64,000 nucleotides of DNA from Triplophysa rosa (lineage: Eukaryota > Chordata > Actinopteri > Cypriniformes > Nemacheilidae). The translations under genes were made by a program, and so were the position numbers. The DNA lies in assembly GCF_024868665.1 (NCBI RefSeq), contig NC_079900.1, forward strand, positions 4,532,010 to 4,596,009, given 5' to 3'. The notes beneath the pieces were generated by a model. The model searched no databases. It saw nothing but the letters and a program-made list of their open reading frames with translations, and was not told the origin of the DNA. Positions 55,437 to 64,000 of this stretch are shown here, one piece after another. Within the stretch, counting starts at the first letter, position 1. Each line of letters opens with the position of its first letter.

Positions 55437-55602
55437 TGTAACGGAGGCCAGCTAGTGAAGAGCTGTGCAGTATGTAAACCTCACTCCCCGACCAACAGAG
55501 ACGCTAGAGACTGCGGTCTTTAGCCTCCTCGTTAGAGCACCCGTCTCCCATCCGGACCGACGCCGGTTCGAGGCCCGCGCGGGGCGAGTAGGACCGGTTA
55601 CA
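55437..55602 (+). repeat. Right LTR of the miniature element
   Basis: 166 bp. The TATA-like run is changed (GTATGTAAAC). The tRNA-like part is better kept: TTAGCCTCCTCGTTAGAGC near 55520 and a B-box-like GGTTCGAGGCC at 55565-55575. Confidence 0.75.
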
Positions 55603-57149
55603 CAAATAAAGAAGGCATGTCTATTCCCGCTGTAGTGTTGTTGCTGCCGCCATGTCGTGGAGACGCTGTGTGTTTCATTACAAATGAAAAACTACTTACT
55701 TGGGTCTTTCAAACGAGGACACAATTAGAAAGCGGTGGTTACACTTTATTTACAACACTGTTCCAAAACAGCACAACTCCAAAATGCAGCTCATTAACAC
55801 CTGGTGAAAGCCAATATAGTCATTATATTCAGTAACTATGTCCCCGCTGGATGCAACAAGTGCCTCGTTATAATGTTTTATTGATTTTGTTGCAGTGTCA
55901 AAGGCAGCTCAAGAAGTTAGCTATAGTTAGCTAATGGTTAAACCTAATAGTTTTTCAAAATAAAACCTTAAAAAAATCTCATTTATCATTCCCATCAAAA
56001 ACAATATCTATACAGACAGCCAGAAACAAATGTTTTACATTTTCAAAACAACGTGTGGTCAATATCAATTACAAATCAAATCTGTCGAAAGTTCCGTAAA
56101 TTACTGCTGGAGAACTGTTTGCAAGCATGGCGTCACTCGAGAGGCGGGGTTACGTGTAATTTAGTGCCTTTTTACTTTTTTCCATTTAATGTATTTTCGT
56201 CTGAGGCCGTTTCGCATGACGCCTTTTGTCTGAGGCCGTTTCAACCGATGCCCGATTGGGCGAGAGCTTAGCAGTGGCGTAACTTTGTTTTGAAAAGTGG
56301 TGGGGACAAAAGCAAATACTTTAATAAATTGTTTCTGTCTCGTTGGGAATATTTATCATATATAGTGGGCGGTCCGCACATTGTATAGGCTAATTATAAG
56401 TTTGTAAACATTCGGGATGCGCGCGCATCTTGGTTCCAGAAAAACACGGAAGAGATAGCCTTTATAACGACTAGAGCATTACACGGATACGGTATATAAA
56501 ATAGTTAGACATAGAAGATTATAGAAAACCTCACGTGAAATAAAAGAAAAACAGATCCGGATGATTTCGTCAGTCCAGCGTGTGTTTAGCTTAAAATGGC
56601 ATATTCAATGACGGTATTCCATAGGAAATAATACCATCATTTTTGCCATTCCTATTCTGACATTCAACAACACAAAAACACGTTTTTTGTAGGAATTGTC
56701 TCCTCCGTTTCACTCATTGCTTCTTTGTTTCCACTGTTTTTCTGTAACCAGCATGCGTGCGCAGCTGGCAGTGACGTAACCGTGACGTCGACTCCAAATT
56801 GGTCTATACTCCGCTTTTTGACTCCAGCAGCTCATGTGGTTCCCAACCTGTCATTTGGGGAAGGTCACTTGGCTGTTGCGGTGCATCACACTTAAAAACA
56901 GTTTATTCCTATGACTAAAAATATCACTTGTTCGTTGGTTTACGCGTTTTTGTGCTTGGACACTGGATGCACAAGCAAATTTCTTCCACAAATTGGTGGG
57001 GACATATGTCCCACCCGCAAATTACGCCTATGGAGCTTAGTCCTGGCGCCGTTTTTGAACCGATGCAGTTTTATCTGATATGTGACGTTTAAGTGACGCT
57101 GAGGTCTGAGGGACATCCTACAGCATACGTATTTTTGTAGGTGCTCAGT
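55603..57149. other. Intergenic, no gene seen
   Basis: Non-coding with small repeat fragments. Frames at 55617-55835, 56053-56271 and 56940-57152 show no known domain. Confidence 0.35.
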
Positions 57150-57310
57150 CAACCCTCAAGCACCCACGGTAAATTTTAGAAGGAAGTGAGACCAAATAAA
57201 GAAAACATGCTGTCATTTCATTCACTTACCAGCGAGTGTGTTCTGTGAAGCAATCAAATGAATGGGCGTCTGCGCAATGTTTGGAACTATCCAAGTATGG
57301 GTGGCTGCAG
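57150..57310 (-). promoter_or_regulatory. Duplicated non-coding first-exon candidate, copy 2
   Basis: Minus strand: GAACACACTCGCTG|GTAAGTG, a consensus donor with exon edge at 57230; partner of 44430-44610. It lies upstream of Z9 and might be its first exon, because no twin-motif promoter was found there. Confidence 0.4.
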
Positions 57311-57570
57311 GACAGGTCTTCTTCTTCTATTGATGTTAATGGCAGTTGTGCAAAACCAGCTTAAGGCGCATATTCCGCCACCTACTGGGATGAAGTATGA
57401 GGCGATGATATCCAGGGAGATAGTATTACTCAATGCTACCGGATCACAGACTGGAATACGAATATATCCAATGGAATTCAATATAACACTGAATTCAGTT
57501 GATGACCAATATGATGATTGTACAGAGAACACGATGCACCAAGTGGAGACACATAGGGCTACTTAAATTA
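57311..57570 (-). repeat. LINE-like 3' tail remnant
   Basis: Minus strand ends in AAGAAGAAGA and carries GGCGGAATATGCGCC, like the tail at 44789-44850. The plus-strand frame 57258-57566 runs across it and is not a gene. Confidence 0.45.
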
Positions 57571-57879
57571 AGAAATCTCTGCTAACATTTCTGGCTTTGG
57601 AAAAGCTTGGAGAGATGATGAAAAGCGAATACTCTGAACCCCAAGATAACTTGAAAAGGAACCATTGTTATTTTGTGTACACCGAGGATGTTGACTTTAC
57701 ATGCAAAACGAAGCAGCGTGTTTGGCTGGTGCTCTCATCTATTTGTACGAGAGAATATTGCATATTATAATGACAGTACACTACATTTAAGTAGAAAGCT
57801 TCCTGTTCTCCACAAATCATTTGTCAAATGAACCAAATTTCTGTTTTGAATAAAAAAGATTTGCGTTATGTAAGGGCAG
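57571..57879. other. Intergenic, no gene seen
   Basis: Non-coding. Includes a short AGGGAATATTGCA-like stretch also found near 21630 and 45450. Confidence 0.35.
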
Positions 57880-58170
57880 TGCCGAGGTGTTCACATCAAA
57901 CAGGCACCACACCCTAGAAAACAAAGAACTTCATCCAATACAATGAAGTACCCTATAGAGTTAACATCTCCATCTCAATGAATCAGCAGCACACCGCAAT
58001 GAATAAAAACAGCGAACTCACATCTTCACATCTGTACTCTTCTCCCCCACTCAGCTCAGATCACACTAAAGCACACCTATAAACAGTGTATGAGAAATTA
58101 CACAATTTATGTGAACAAAGAATTTAAATACTCATGTTTGGTATCATTTTAAATGTCTCAGTGTAATTGG
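57880..58170. repeat. Segmental duplication, copy 2 (partner 24310-24595)
   Basis: Same order of AACAAAGAACTTCATCCAAT, CCACTCAGCTCAGATCAC and TTAAATACTCATGTTTGG as at 24.3 kb. Confidence 0.6.
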
Positions 58171-58177
58171 TACGATG

Positions 58178-59078
58178 CACTGAAAAAAATAACATTTAGA
58201 ATTTACTTAATAAAATCCTCGTAACAATTTGCACGACATAATATATGCTGCTATAATTCAAGTACAACTTACTAACCAGAATAAAGTAAATTCTACTCAT
58301 TAAATACATTTTGTTTTTATTAAAATATCAAACAAAAAAAATTACGCTGAACAAAATCATGTGTCTAACTCAAACTTCACGGATCACTTATTTTCATATT
58401 GAAATATACTATTTTCTTACAACATAGATGATCAAGTAAGAAGAGACTGATGGTCTCTGTACTGGCATTAGCACAGTTACTGCTCAATAAGTGAAATATC
58501 ACACTTCATGATTTATATCATGCCTCCCTCAGCCAAGGCACAAGCAGCGCTCTTCTGAACAACGGTAACAACTTAAAAAACCCAAACTTAAAAAATAATA
58601 CCAAAACTCAAAGATAAATCAACACAAAACACGAACAAGTCTTTCTTTTTACTGAAAAAAAATTAAAATGACAGGTAATCTGGAAGATTAATCTTCTAAT
58701 GCAGTCAGATACAAAGCGTGCTGGGAACTACAGATCAACTGCCAAGGTAGTTACAGTATATCTACAAAAATGATGTATGTAGTCTCAACACAAAATAAAT
58801 AAGTAAACTTAATTTGACCAATTTAAATTGGTTTAACATAATAAAATTGAGTTGGATTTACTTAATAATTTGTTCAATTAAAATTACTCAAACAAAATAA
58901 TTAAAATCTAAACAACCAAAATTAGTCGATTTTAGTCCCAAGATTTTTGACGTTATTTTAACTCGATTTTTTGTTAAAAACAGAAACATAATTATATGAA
59001 GTATATTATATTACATAAGGATATTTTAATCATTTCTTTTCATAAAATCTACTAAGGCACATAATCATTTTTTCAGTG
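58178..59078. repeat. Probable non-autonomous element
   Basis: Starts CACTGAAAAAAATAACATT and ends AATCATTTTTTCAGTG, short mirrored ends. AT-rich and non-coding. No clear target duplication, so the edges are tentative. Confidence 0.45.
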
Positions 59079-59728
59079 TGGTTTTATCCCACAACAGTAG
59101 AGCAGATCACAATAAAGGTTTGAGTGAATATTCTGTTCACTGTTGAGAGTGCATGTCCATCATCCATCCCAAATGAATGGAGTGGGCCTTGTAATTTAAA
59201 AATAAAATCCAAACCAAACCTGTTTACCTTTTTCATACACATTCCTGGTCGTTTGTGCATGATTCAATGGTATTCTTACGAAAAGGTTTTGCCATCTTAA
59301 TCTTTTATCTAAATAAAATAACTGCCTATTATCTTTTCAACTGGCATCACAGTTCCTCCCGTCCACGCTACACATTTCACAAATCAGTCAATTGCCAATG
59401 AATACAAAAGACCCACCCTACATTGAACATTTGCAAACATCACAACACTTGACACATCCGCCCGTCAAACCTTATTTTATGGCTTTTGTTATGCAGGTTA
59501 TGAATGTGTTTCCAAGATTAGCCAGTGTAATCGACTAACATTAAATTGTTGACTACACTTATTGTTCACTACTCTCTCTCAATTTTAAGATTCTTTGGAT
59601 AAAAAAATAATAAATGTAACCTATATACATGTTAAAAATCAATGTTAAATTCTTCAAACTGATCCAGACTTTTTTATTTCACTTAAAAATGTACTACGTC
59701 CCATCAGCCACAGATACTTGCACCTACG
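59079..59728. other. Intergenic, no gene seen
   Basis: AT-rich, no coding potential. Confidence 0.4.
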
Positions 59729-59736
59729 GTTTAAAG

Positions 59737-60669
59737 CAGTGGTTCCCAACCTGGGGTCCGCGACCCCCTTAGGGGGGCGCCAGAGTTCACATGAGGGGCG
59801 CGGGACCTGACATGCTTTGAGGTTAAATAAAGCTGCATAAATGTTCCACTAATCATTTTAAATAAAAATATTTTTGTATGTTTTAAAAAAATCACGTGCT
59901 TATAATGCCAAGATAATGCAGTCAAAAATAGTTATATCTTGTATAAAATAATTATTTCAATTTTTCCGGCTCCATCGGCAGACATTCACACGGGGATTTG
60001 CGGTAGCCGGAAGCACTGTCATTGGCTGTTCTCGCTATGAGACTCACATGTCCTCTGTCAGGCGTCAACGTTCGTGTTAACATAGAAATCGAAAGGAAAA
60101 ATAGCAGAGAAACGTAACTGCGGTGATTCTTCGTCAGAAATAAAGGAAAAAGTTTAGACGCTATGACAAAACCTACGTAAATTTAGGTTTAATTGAAGGA
60201 CAAGACAAGTCTCGGCCAGAATGTGTGTTCTGTGGTGAAAAATTGGTAAACGACAGCATGAAACCAAGCAAAATGAAAAGACACCTTGTAAAAATAAGCA
60301 GTAATTGACAGTAGCCTACATCTCTTCATGCAAGTACAGCAATGTTAATGTTTAACAGTTCTTTCATAACGTTCAGTATACTCTGTATGTTTATACAATA
60401 ACCTGAAAATAGACTGAAATAAACTGAAAATTTATTTGAGTATTCAAGTAAAAATGTCATTAAAATCTTTTATATTACTCATATTTAACCATTTAATTTA
60501 ATTTATTATTCAATTATTTCATTTAATTTATTTATATTTACTATCTATATATGTGTGTTTGAGAAGCAATTATGTGTGTATACACACACACACATATATG
60601 AGGGTTGGGGGGCTCCGATTGTCATATATGTACGTGGGGGCCCCAAGGAAAAAAGGTTGGGAACCACTG
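59737..60669 (+). mobile_element. hAT element with 8-bp duplication and a leftover BED-type finger
   Basis: Starts CAGTGGTTCCCAACCTGGGG and ends AAAGGTTGGGAACCACTG. Flanked by GTTTAAAG at 59729-59736 and 60670-60677. At about 60150-60300 the plus strand encodes RPECVFCGEKLVNDSMKPSK and MKRHLV, the N-terminal BED zinc finger of a ZBED5-like hAT transposase. The catalytic domain is deleted. Confidence 0.85.
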
Positions 60670-60832
60670 GTTTAAAGCATCAGTTATGATGACTCTACAG
60701 TGAATGAACTTTGAGACCATAAAAAGCGAGCTATCAGGATGATCTTGTGTTCAGTGGAATGTGAACATACAATTACTGCTGCCGTTTCTTTGTTGTTAAA
60801 ATTTAAACCATTAAACAGATGAATGATAAAAC

Positions 60833-61456
60833 CAGTGCTCGAATTGAAGGGGGCTGGGGGTTCCGGGACCCCCGTAAGGCATTAGGGACTCCCCATAAGA
60901 AGTAAAAAATAGACTTAGGGGGTTCCTCAGATATTTTTATTTGAGTAAAAAATTATAATGACAAATGTGATTAAATTCATGCAATGGATATGGTCATTTT
61001 TGTGAATTAAATATTTACAATAATTTATATTAAGTTTGTTTATGGGCTAGTTCTCATGTCTCTTTAAATTTTAAACGCCCCGCCCCACGTCTAAAGACCG
61101 CTAAGCGCAGGACATCGTTGACATGACTGCTTGATTGGCGTCGCTCCGGTGGAGCGTAATGGAGAATAATAAACCTCCACTCGCAGTCTTCGCACTCGTC
61201 TACTTGGACGTACACTACTGTTCAAAAGTCCTTTCTGTTCACCAAGCCTGCATTGATTTGATCCAAAATACAGTAAAAGAAGCCTGTTCTTTTATGTAAG
61301 CCTGTTTTTAATAAATAGTATATAGTTATGCATATCATGATCAAATATATTGTGTATTTTGTATAAATTGTATATTGCGAGACTAACCCCCACCCCCACC
61401 AAAAAAAAGTCTTATGGAGGGGACCCCCCAAAAGACTTGATTCAATTCGAGCACTG
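60833..61456. mobile_element. Non-autonomous hAT element with 8-bp duplication
   Basis: Starts CAGTGCTCGAATTGAAGG and ends GATTCAATTCGAGCACTG. Flanked by GATAAAAC at 60825-60832 and 61457-61464. Contains a fragment of another fish repeat (CTGTTCAAAAGTCC, near 61217). Non-coding. Confidence 0.85.
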
Positions 61457-61737
61457 GATAAAACCCTGAAGAACACATTTGTCTTGTTCACAGTCTCTCA
61501 TCCTAGTAAAAACCTCAGCATCTTTGACTCAAGTAGCAACGTATGCACAATTATTTTTAGTCCGTTATACCTAGAATGTTTAGTCTTATCTGTTTCCTTT
61601 AACAATTCCTCAGCAAATGTTTTCTCACAGAGATAATGCACATATCGTGTAAGTATATGCACTGTATGAGGAAACCCTAATGAGCTCTGTTTGCCTCAGT
61701 TAGAAATATAAACGCCACAGCAAGCATCACTAAGGCA
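61457..61737. other. Intergenic, no gene seen
   Basis: Non-coding, between the last hAT element and the MITE downstream of mgat3. Confidence 0.4.
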
Positions 61738-62022
61738 TTAAAGTGATGAAAAATCATTAACTCACCCTCTTGTCATTTCAAACCTGTATGACTTTCTTTC
61801 TTCCCCAGAACACAGAAGAAGATATTTTAAAGAATGTTGTTAACCGGCACCCATTCACTTGCATTGGTGTTGTGTCCATACAATAGAAGTAAATGGGTGT
61901 TCCGTTCAGTTACCAACTTTCTTGAAAATATTTTGTGTTTTGCGGAAGAAAGTCATACAGGTTTGAAATGACAAGAGTAAATGATGACAGAATTTTCATG
62001 TTTGGGTGAACTATATCTTTAA
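61738..62022. repeat. TTAA-ended foldback MITE
   Basis: GTCATTTCAAACCTGTATGA near 61775 mirrors TCATACAGGTTTGAAATGAC near 61951; ends TTAAAG and CTTTAA. A common cyprinid repeat class. Non-coding. Confidence 0.75.
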
Positions 62023-62168
62023 AGTATTGACATGGTACATGTTTCCCTATAGTGCACATCGTTGCATTGGTTACAGCAATGTTGTCTGGAGAGCAATGTT
62101 TTGATAGTGCCACAGTGATTACACTTTAGTGTAAAAAAAATAAGAAAGTCTTACACTAAGTGAAGTTA

Positions 62169-63839
62169 TCAGTTATCCAGTTTTACAAATGGGTTCTCCA
62201 ACAAGTGACGATATTTTTCATAGTTGTCCATCAAGTGTTTTGGTGCATACATATGCTCTTTGGGATCTGTAGGTGGATAGTCTGGTAATGACCCATCAAA
62301 CCAACCGCCTGTCTGTATCAACTTTTTAATAAAATTTAACTGGAGTTTCTCGCCGTAATCACCCCAGCGTGGAAAGTCTCCGTTCTGGGCTGATACAAGT
62401 TTGTAATAAATCCCTTCTGGTTTGAAGCACCACGAACAGTGCCATCCAGCATAATGAACTGGGCTCCCGATGGCCCACGGCATAAGAATGTTTCCAGTGG
62501 AATTCTCATATTCCCGAAATCCCGGCATCGTATAATACGTCCGGCGTCGAAGAAGAATCCCATCGTTCCTGTAAACCTTAGTGAGCATGGCCACCGTGCA
62601 GCACGATAAGATGTTCAGCGTACCAAACTGTTTCCGGTAAAATCCATAGAGCGATTTCCGCATGTGGATCCCGACCGGCTCTGTCCAGCCGTCGTACAGT
62701 TTGAGGAACAGGATTCCCTCTCGTGCGGGAATTTCATCCGCGTCATCTATGACGAAAACATCGTCTACTTTTGCGCCCTGAATACGCAACATTCCGTTTT
62801 TGGTCAAATACGTGCGCAGGTAATCATCTGCGATCCAGCCGTCCAGGCGGCCGCCACTTGGAAAATGGTCCAGGAAAATGTAAAGGATTTTGTGCTTAAT
62901 ATAATCAAACGTTCCGTTTTGGAGCTGCTGCTGGAAGTAAAGAGGCCTCTGGTCACCATAAGCGGTAAAATTGGATTCGCAAACTAAAAACACGTCCACG
63001 ACGTCAGCGAGTTCGTGGAATCGAGCGTGTAGCAGGTCAAACTCATGGTTGATGTTGATGGCGTTGATGACTCGACGTGGAGTTGCTCTGGGTGTTAATT
63101 TCGTCTTGGTTGGGAGGTTTGAATGTTGGACGATTGTAGGTACGCCGCAGTGAGGGCCGTGCCAGCCTTGGCGACAAGTGCATTGATCCGCGTTCCTCCT
63201 CGTCTTGACTGTGACGTTGTCCTCTTCGTGATGATGAAGTAAGACGCGCTGCGATGCAGATTCAGCCATTTTAGTCCCCTCGCGGAAACACGTTGCTCCG
63301 GATTTTGTGCGGACGAAAAAGGGTGTGTGATCGTCTTGGAGAACAAATCTTTGTTCGTGAAGTTTTTCCGTTGAAAAAATGGAATCTGATTGGATCACGC
63401 TAGATTCAAGAAAGCCCTATTTGGAGAAAAATGTATTAATAAACTCAGTTTGGATTCCTAACTTATATTTTAAAGACCACCTTACATTCTGAGAAGAATC
63501 CACCAACTCAAAAGAAATACCTTTTCAATTTAAAGTAGTCTATAATTTACGGTAATACAGTTTTAAACCATAATTTTGTTTAAATAACGTCACTTGTTGA
63601 ATTGCATTTTAAAGCGCTGACTTCTGCATCATTACCTTTAAGTGGTGCTTGTAGAAGTCAATATCCGGCACGTTCCAGAAGAAACTGCTGACCATCTTTA
63701 GGCTCTTTAGGTGTGAGGATGGGGAGGAAAACTCTTGCAGCAGTGGAATATTGTGCAAAGCTTTGTAGTAATGTTGGAAGGAAATGACACAAAGCCCCAG
63801 TATGCACAACAGGAAGCACTTAATTTTTTTTATTCTCAT
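62169..63839 (-). CDS. mgat3: Beta-1,4-mannosyl-glycoprotein 4-beta-N-acetylglucosaminyltransferase (GnT-III)
   Basis: Golgi type II enzyme that adds the bisecting GlcNAc to the core mannose of N-glycans (UDP-GlcNAc donor). Two coding exons: 63839-63636 (donor AAAG|GTAATG) and 63416-62169 (acceptor CAAATAG). The join is in phase 0 and gives 483 residues; human MGAT3 is about 533. Exon 1 encodes a short basic tail and a membrane anchor (CFLLCILGLCVISF, about residues 8-21), then a stem with SSFFWNVP, as in MGAT3. Exon 2: FFVRTKSGATCF, an EGF-like CTCRQGWHGPHCGVP (about 147-161) and the glycosyltransferase family 17 domain with VFVIDDADEIPAR (about 287-299), a likely metal or nucleotide site, and GWHCSWCF. 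It ends ENPFVKLDN. Before the ATG an acceptor (TGTTACAG) shows a spliced 5' UTR beyond. Teleosts may have two paralogues, so a or b is not decided. Confidence 0.95.
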
Positions 63840-64000
63840 CCTGTAACAGCAAAAAAAACAAGTTAGCTAAATTACACAGGTTGAGATACAGCCAAAACAA
63901 ATTCTTCAGGAAAGACTGAAACTTCAATGCTTGGTTAAAATTATTTTCAAGATTTAAAACCATTTAAGTTCATTAGAACTAATAAAAATGATTTTCATAG
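63840..64000 (-). other. mgat3 intron upstream of the first coding exon
   Basis: The acceptor GCTGTTACAG at about 63850-63841 borders the coding exon. The 5' UTR exon and promoter lie outside the window. Confidence 0.6.

Larger units (their letters stand above)
55207..55602 (+). mobile_element. Miniature LTR retrotransposon (TRIM-like), 396 bp
   Basis: Two direct LTRs, 55207-55393 and 55437-55602, both TGTAACGG at the start and CCGGTTACA at the end, flanked by CAAA at 55203-55206 and 55603-55606. Only 43 bp lie between them: TTGGTGCCGTGACCCGGAT (primer-binding site) followed by a purine-rich GGGAGTGAGG...GGGGGTTGAG tract directly before the second LTR. No coding capacity, so any movement would need proteins from another element. 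Confidence 0.8.

Noticed and set aside
57258..57566. Plus-strand frame of 102 residues with a leader-like hydrophobic start (LLLLLMLMAVV)
   Set aside because: It crosses a LINE tail remnant; the hydrophobic run comes from CTTCTTCTT, the antisense of the (AAG)n tail.
62664..62987. Plus-strand frame of 107 residues and the frames 62336-62563, 62971-63153 and 63095-63346
   Set aside because: Shadows of the mgat3 coding exon.

Overview
The window is nuclear DNA of a teleost fish, most likely a cyprinid. Reasons: a tandem array of C2H2 zinc-finger (ZNF) genes with the short acidic N-terminal exon of the fish-specific FiNZ type, a vertebrate-style spliced mgat3 gene at the right edge, and a repeat landscape typical of cyprinids (Tc1/mariner, very many non-autonomous hAT elements, an L2 LINE, TTAA-ended foldback MITEs). 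Nothing prokaryotic, organellar or viral is visible.

Zinc-finger array (about 1.6-54.6 kb). I see nine ZNF loci, named Z1-Z9 from left to right. Z1 is on the plus strand; Z2-Z9 are all on the minus strand. Z1 (14 fingers) and Z9 (8 fingers) still have the acidic FiNZ-like exon, a matching phase-1 splice and an open finger exon. Z2, Z4, Z6 and Z7 have open finger arrays but no acidic exon; the leader exon is fused directly to the finger exon by two different deletions, one shared by Z2/Z6 and one by Z4/Z7. Z3, Z5 and Z8 are pseudogenes. The minus-strand genes lie in repeated modules: 3' flank, finger exon, leader exon (acceptor, then GTCTGTTCCACCATAC), intron, and a promoter plus non-coding exon 1 carrying two copies of TGATATTACCGTAA about 50 bp apart. 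Five copies of this promoter are present.

Mobile elements. The modules act as each other's empty sites, so many insertions can be bounded at the base: an L2 LINE with an open ORF2 (about 45.9-49.7 kb), Tc1 elements (35.9-37.5 and 51.5-53.0 kb plus decayed ones), hAT-type elements with exact 8-bp duplications (20.7, 27.4, 30.0, 31.9, 40.7, 59.7, 60.8 kb), a TTA-flanked Harbinger-like MITE (25.2 kb), a 380-bp foldback (29.2 kb), and a TIR element that cuts the Z7 finger array (33.9-34.4 kb). The most unusual element is a 396-bp miniature LTR retrotransposon at 55.2-55.6 kb: two short LTRs, a primer-binding site matching tRNA-His, a purine-rich tract, a CAAA duplication, and a tRNA-like A/B-box segment inside each LTR.

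Right end (62.2-64 kb): the two coding exons of mgat3 (minus strand), the conserved single-copy gene that bounds the cluster here.

How it fits together: FiNZ-ZNF families are thought to repress transposons. This window shows such an array expanding by module duplication, losing its effector exon in several copies, and being hit by the elements it sits among.
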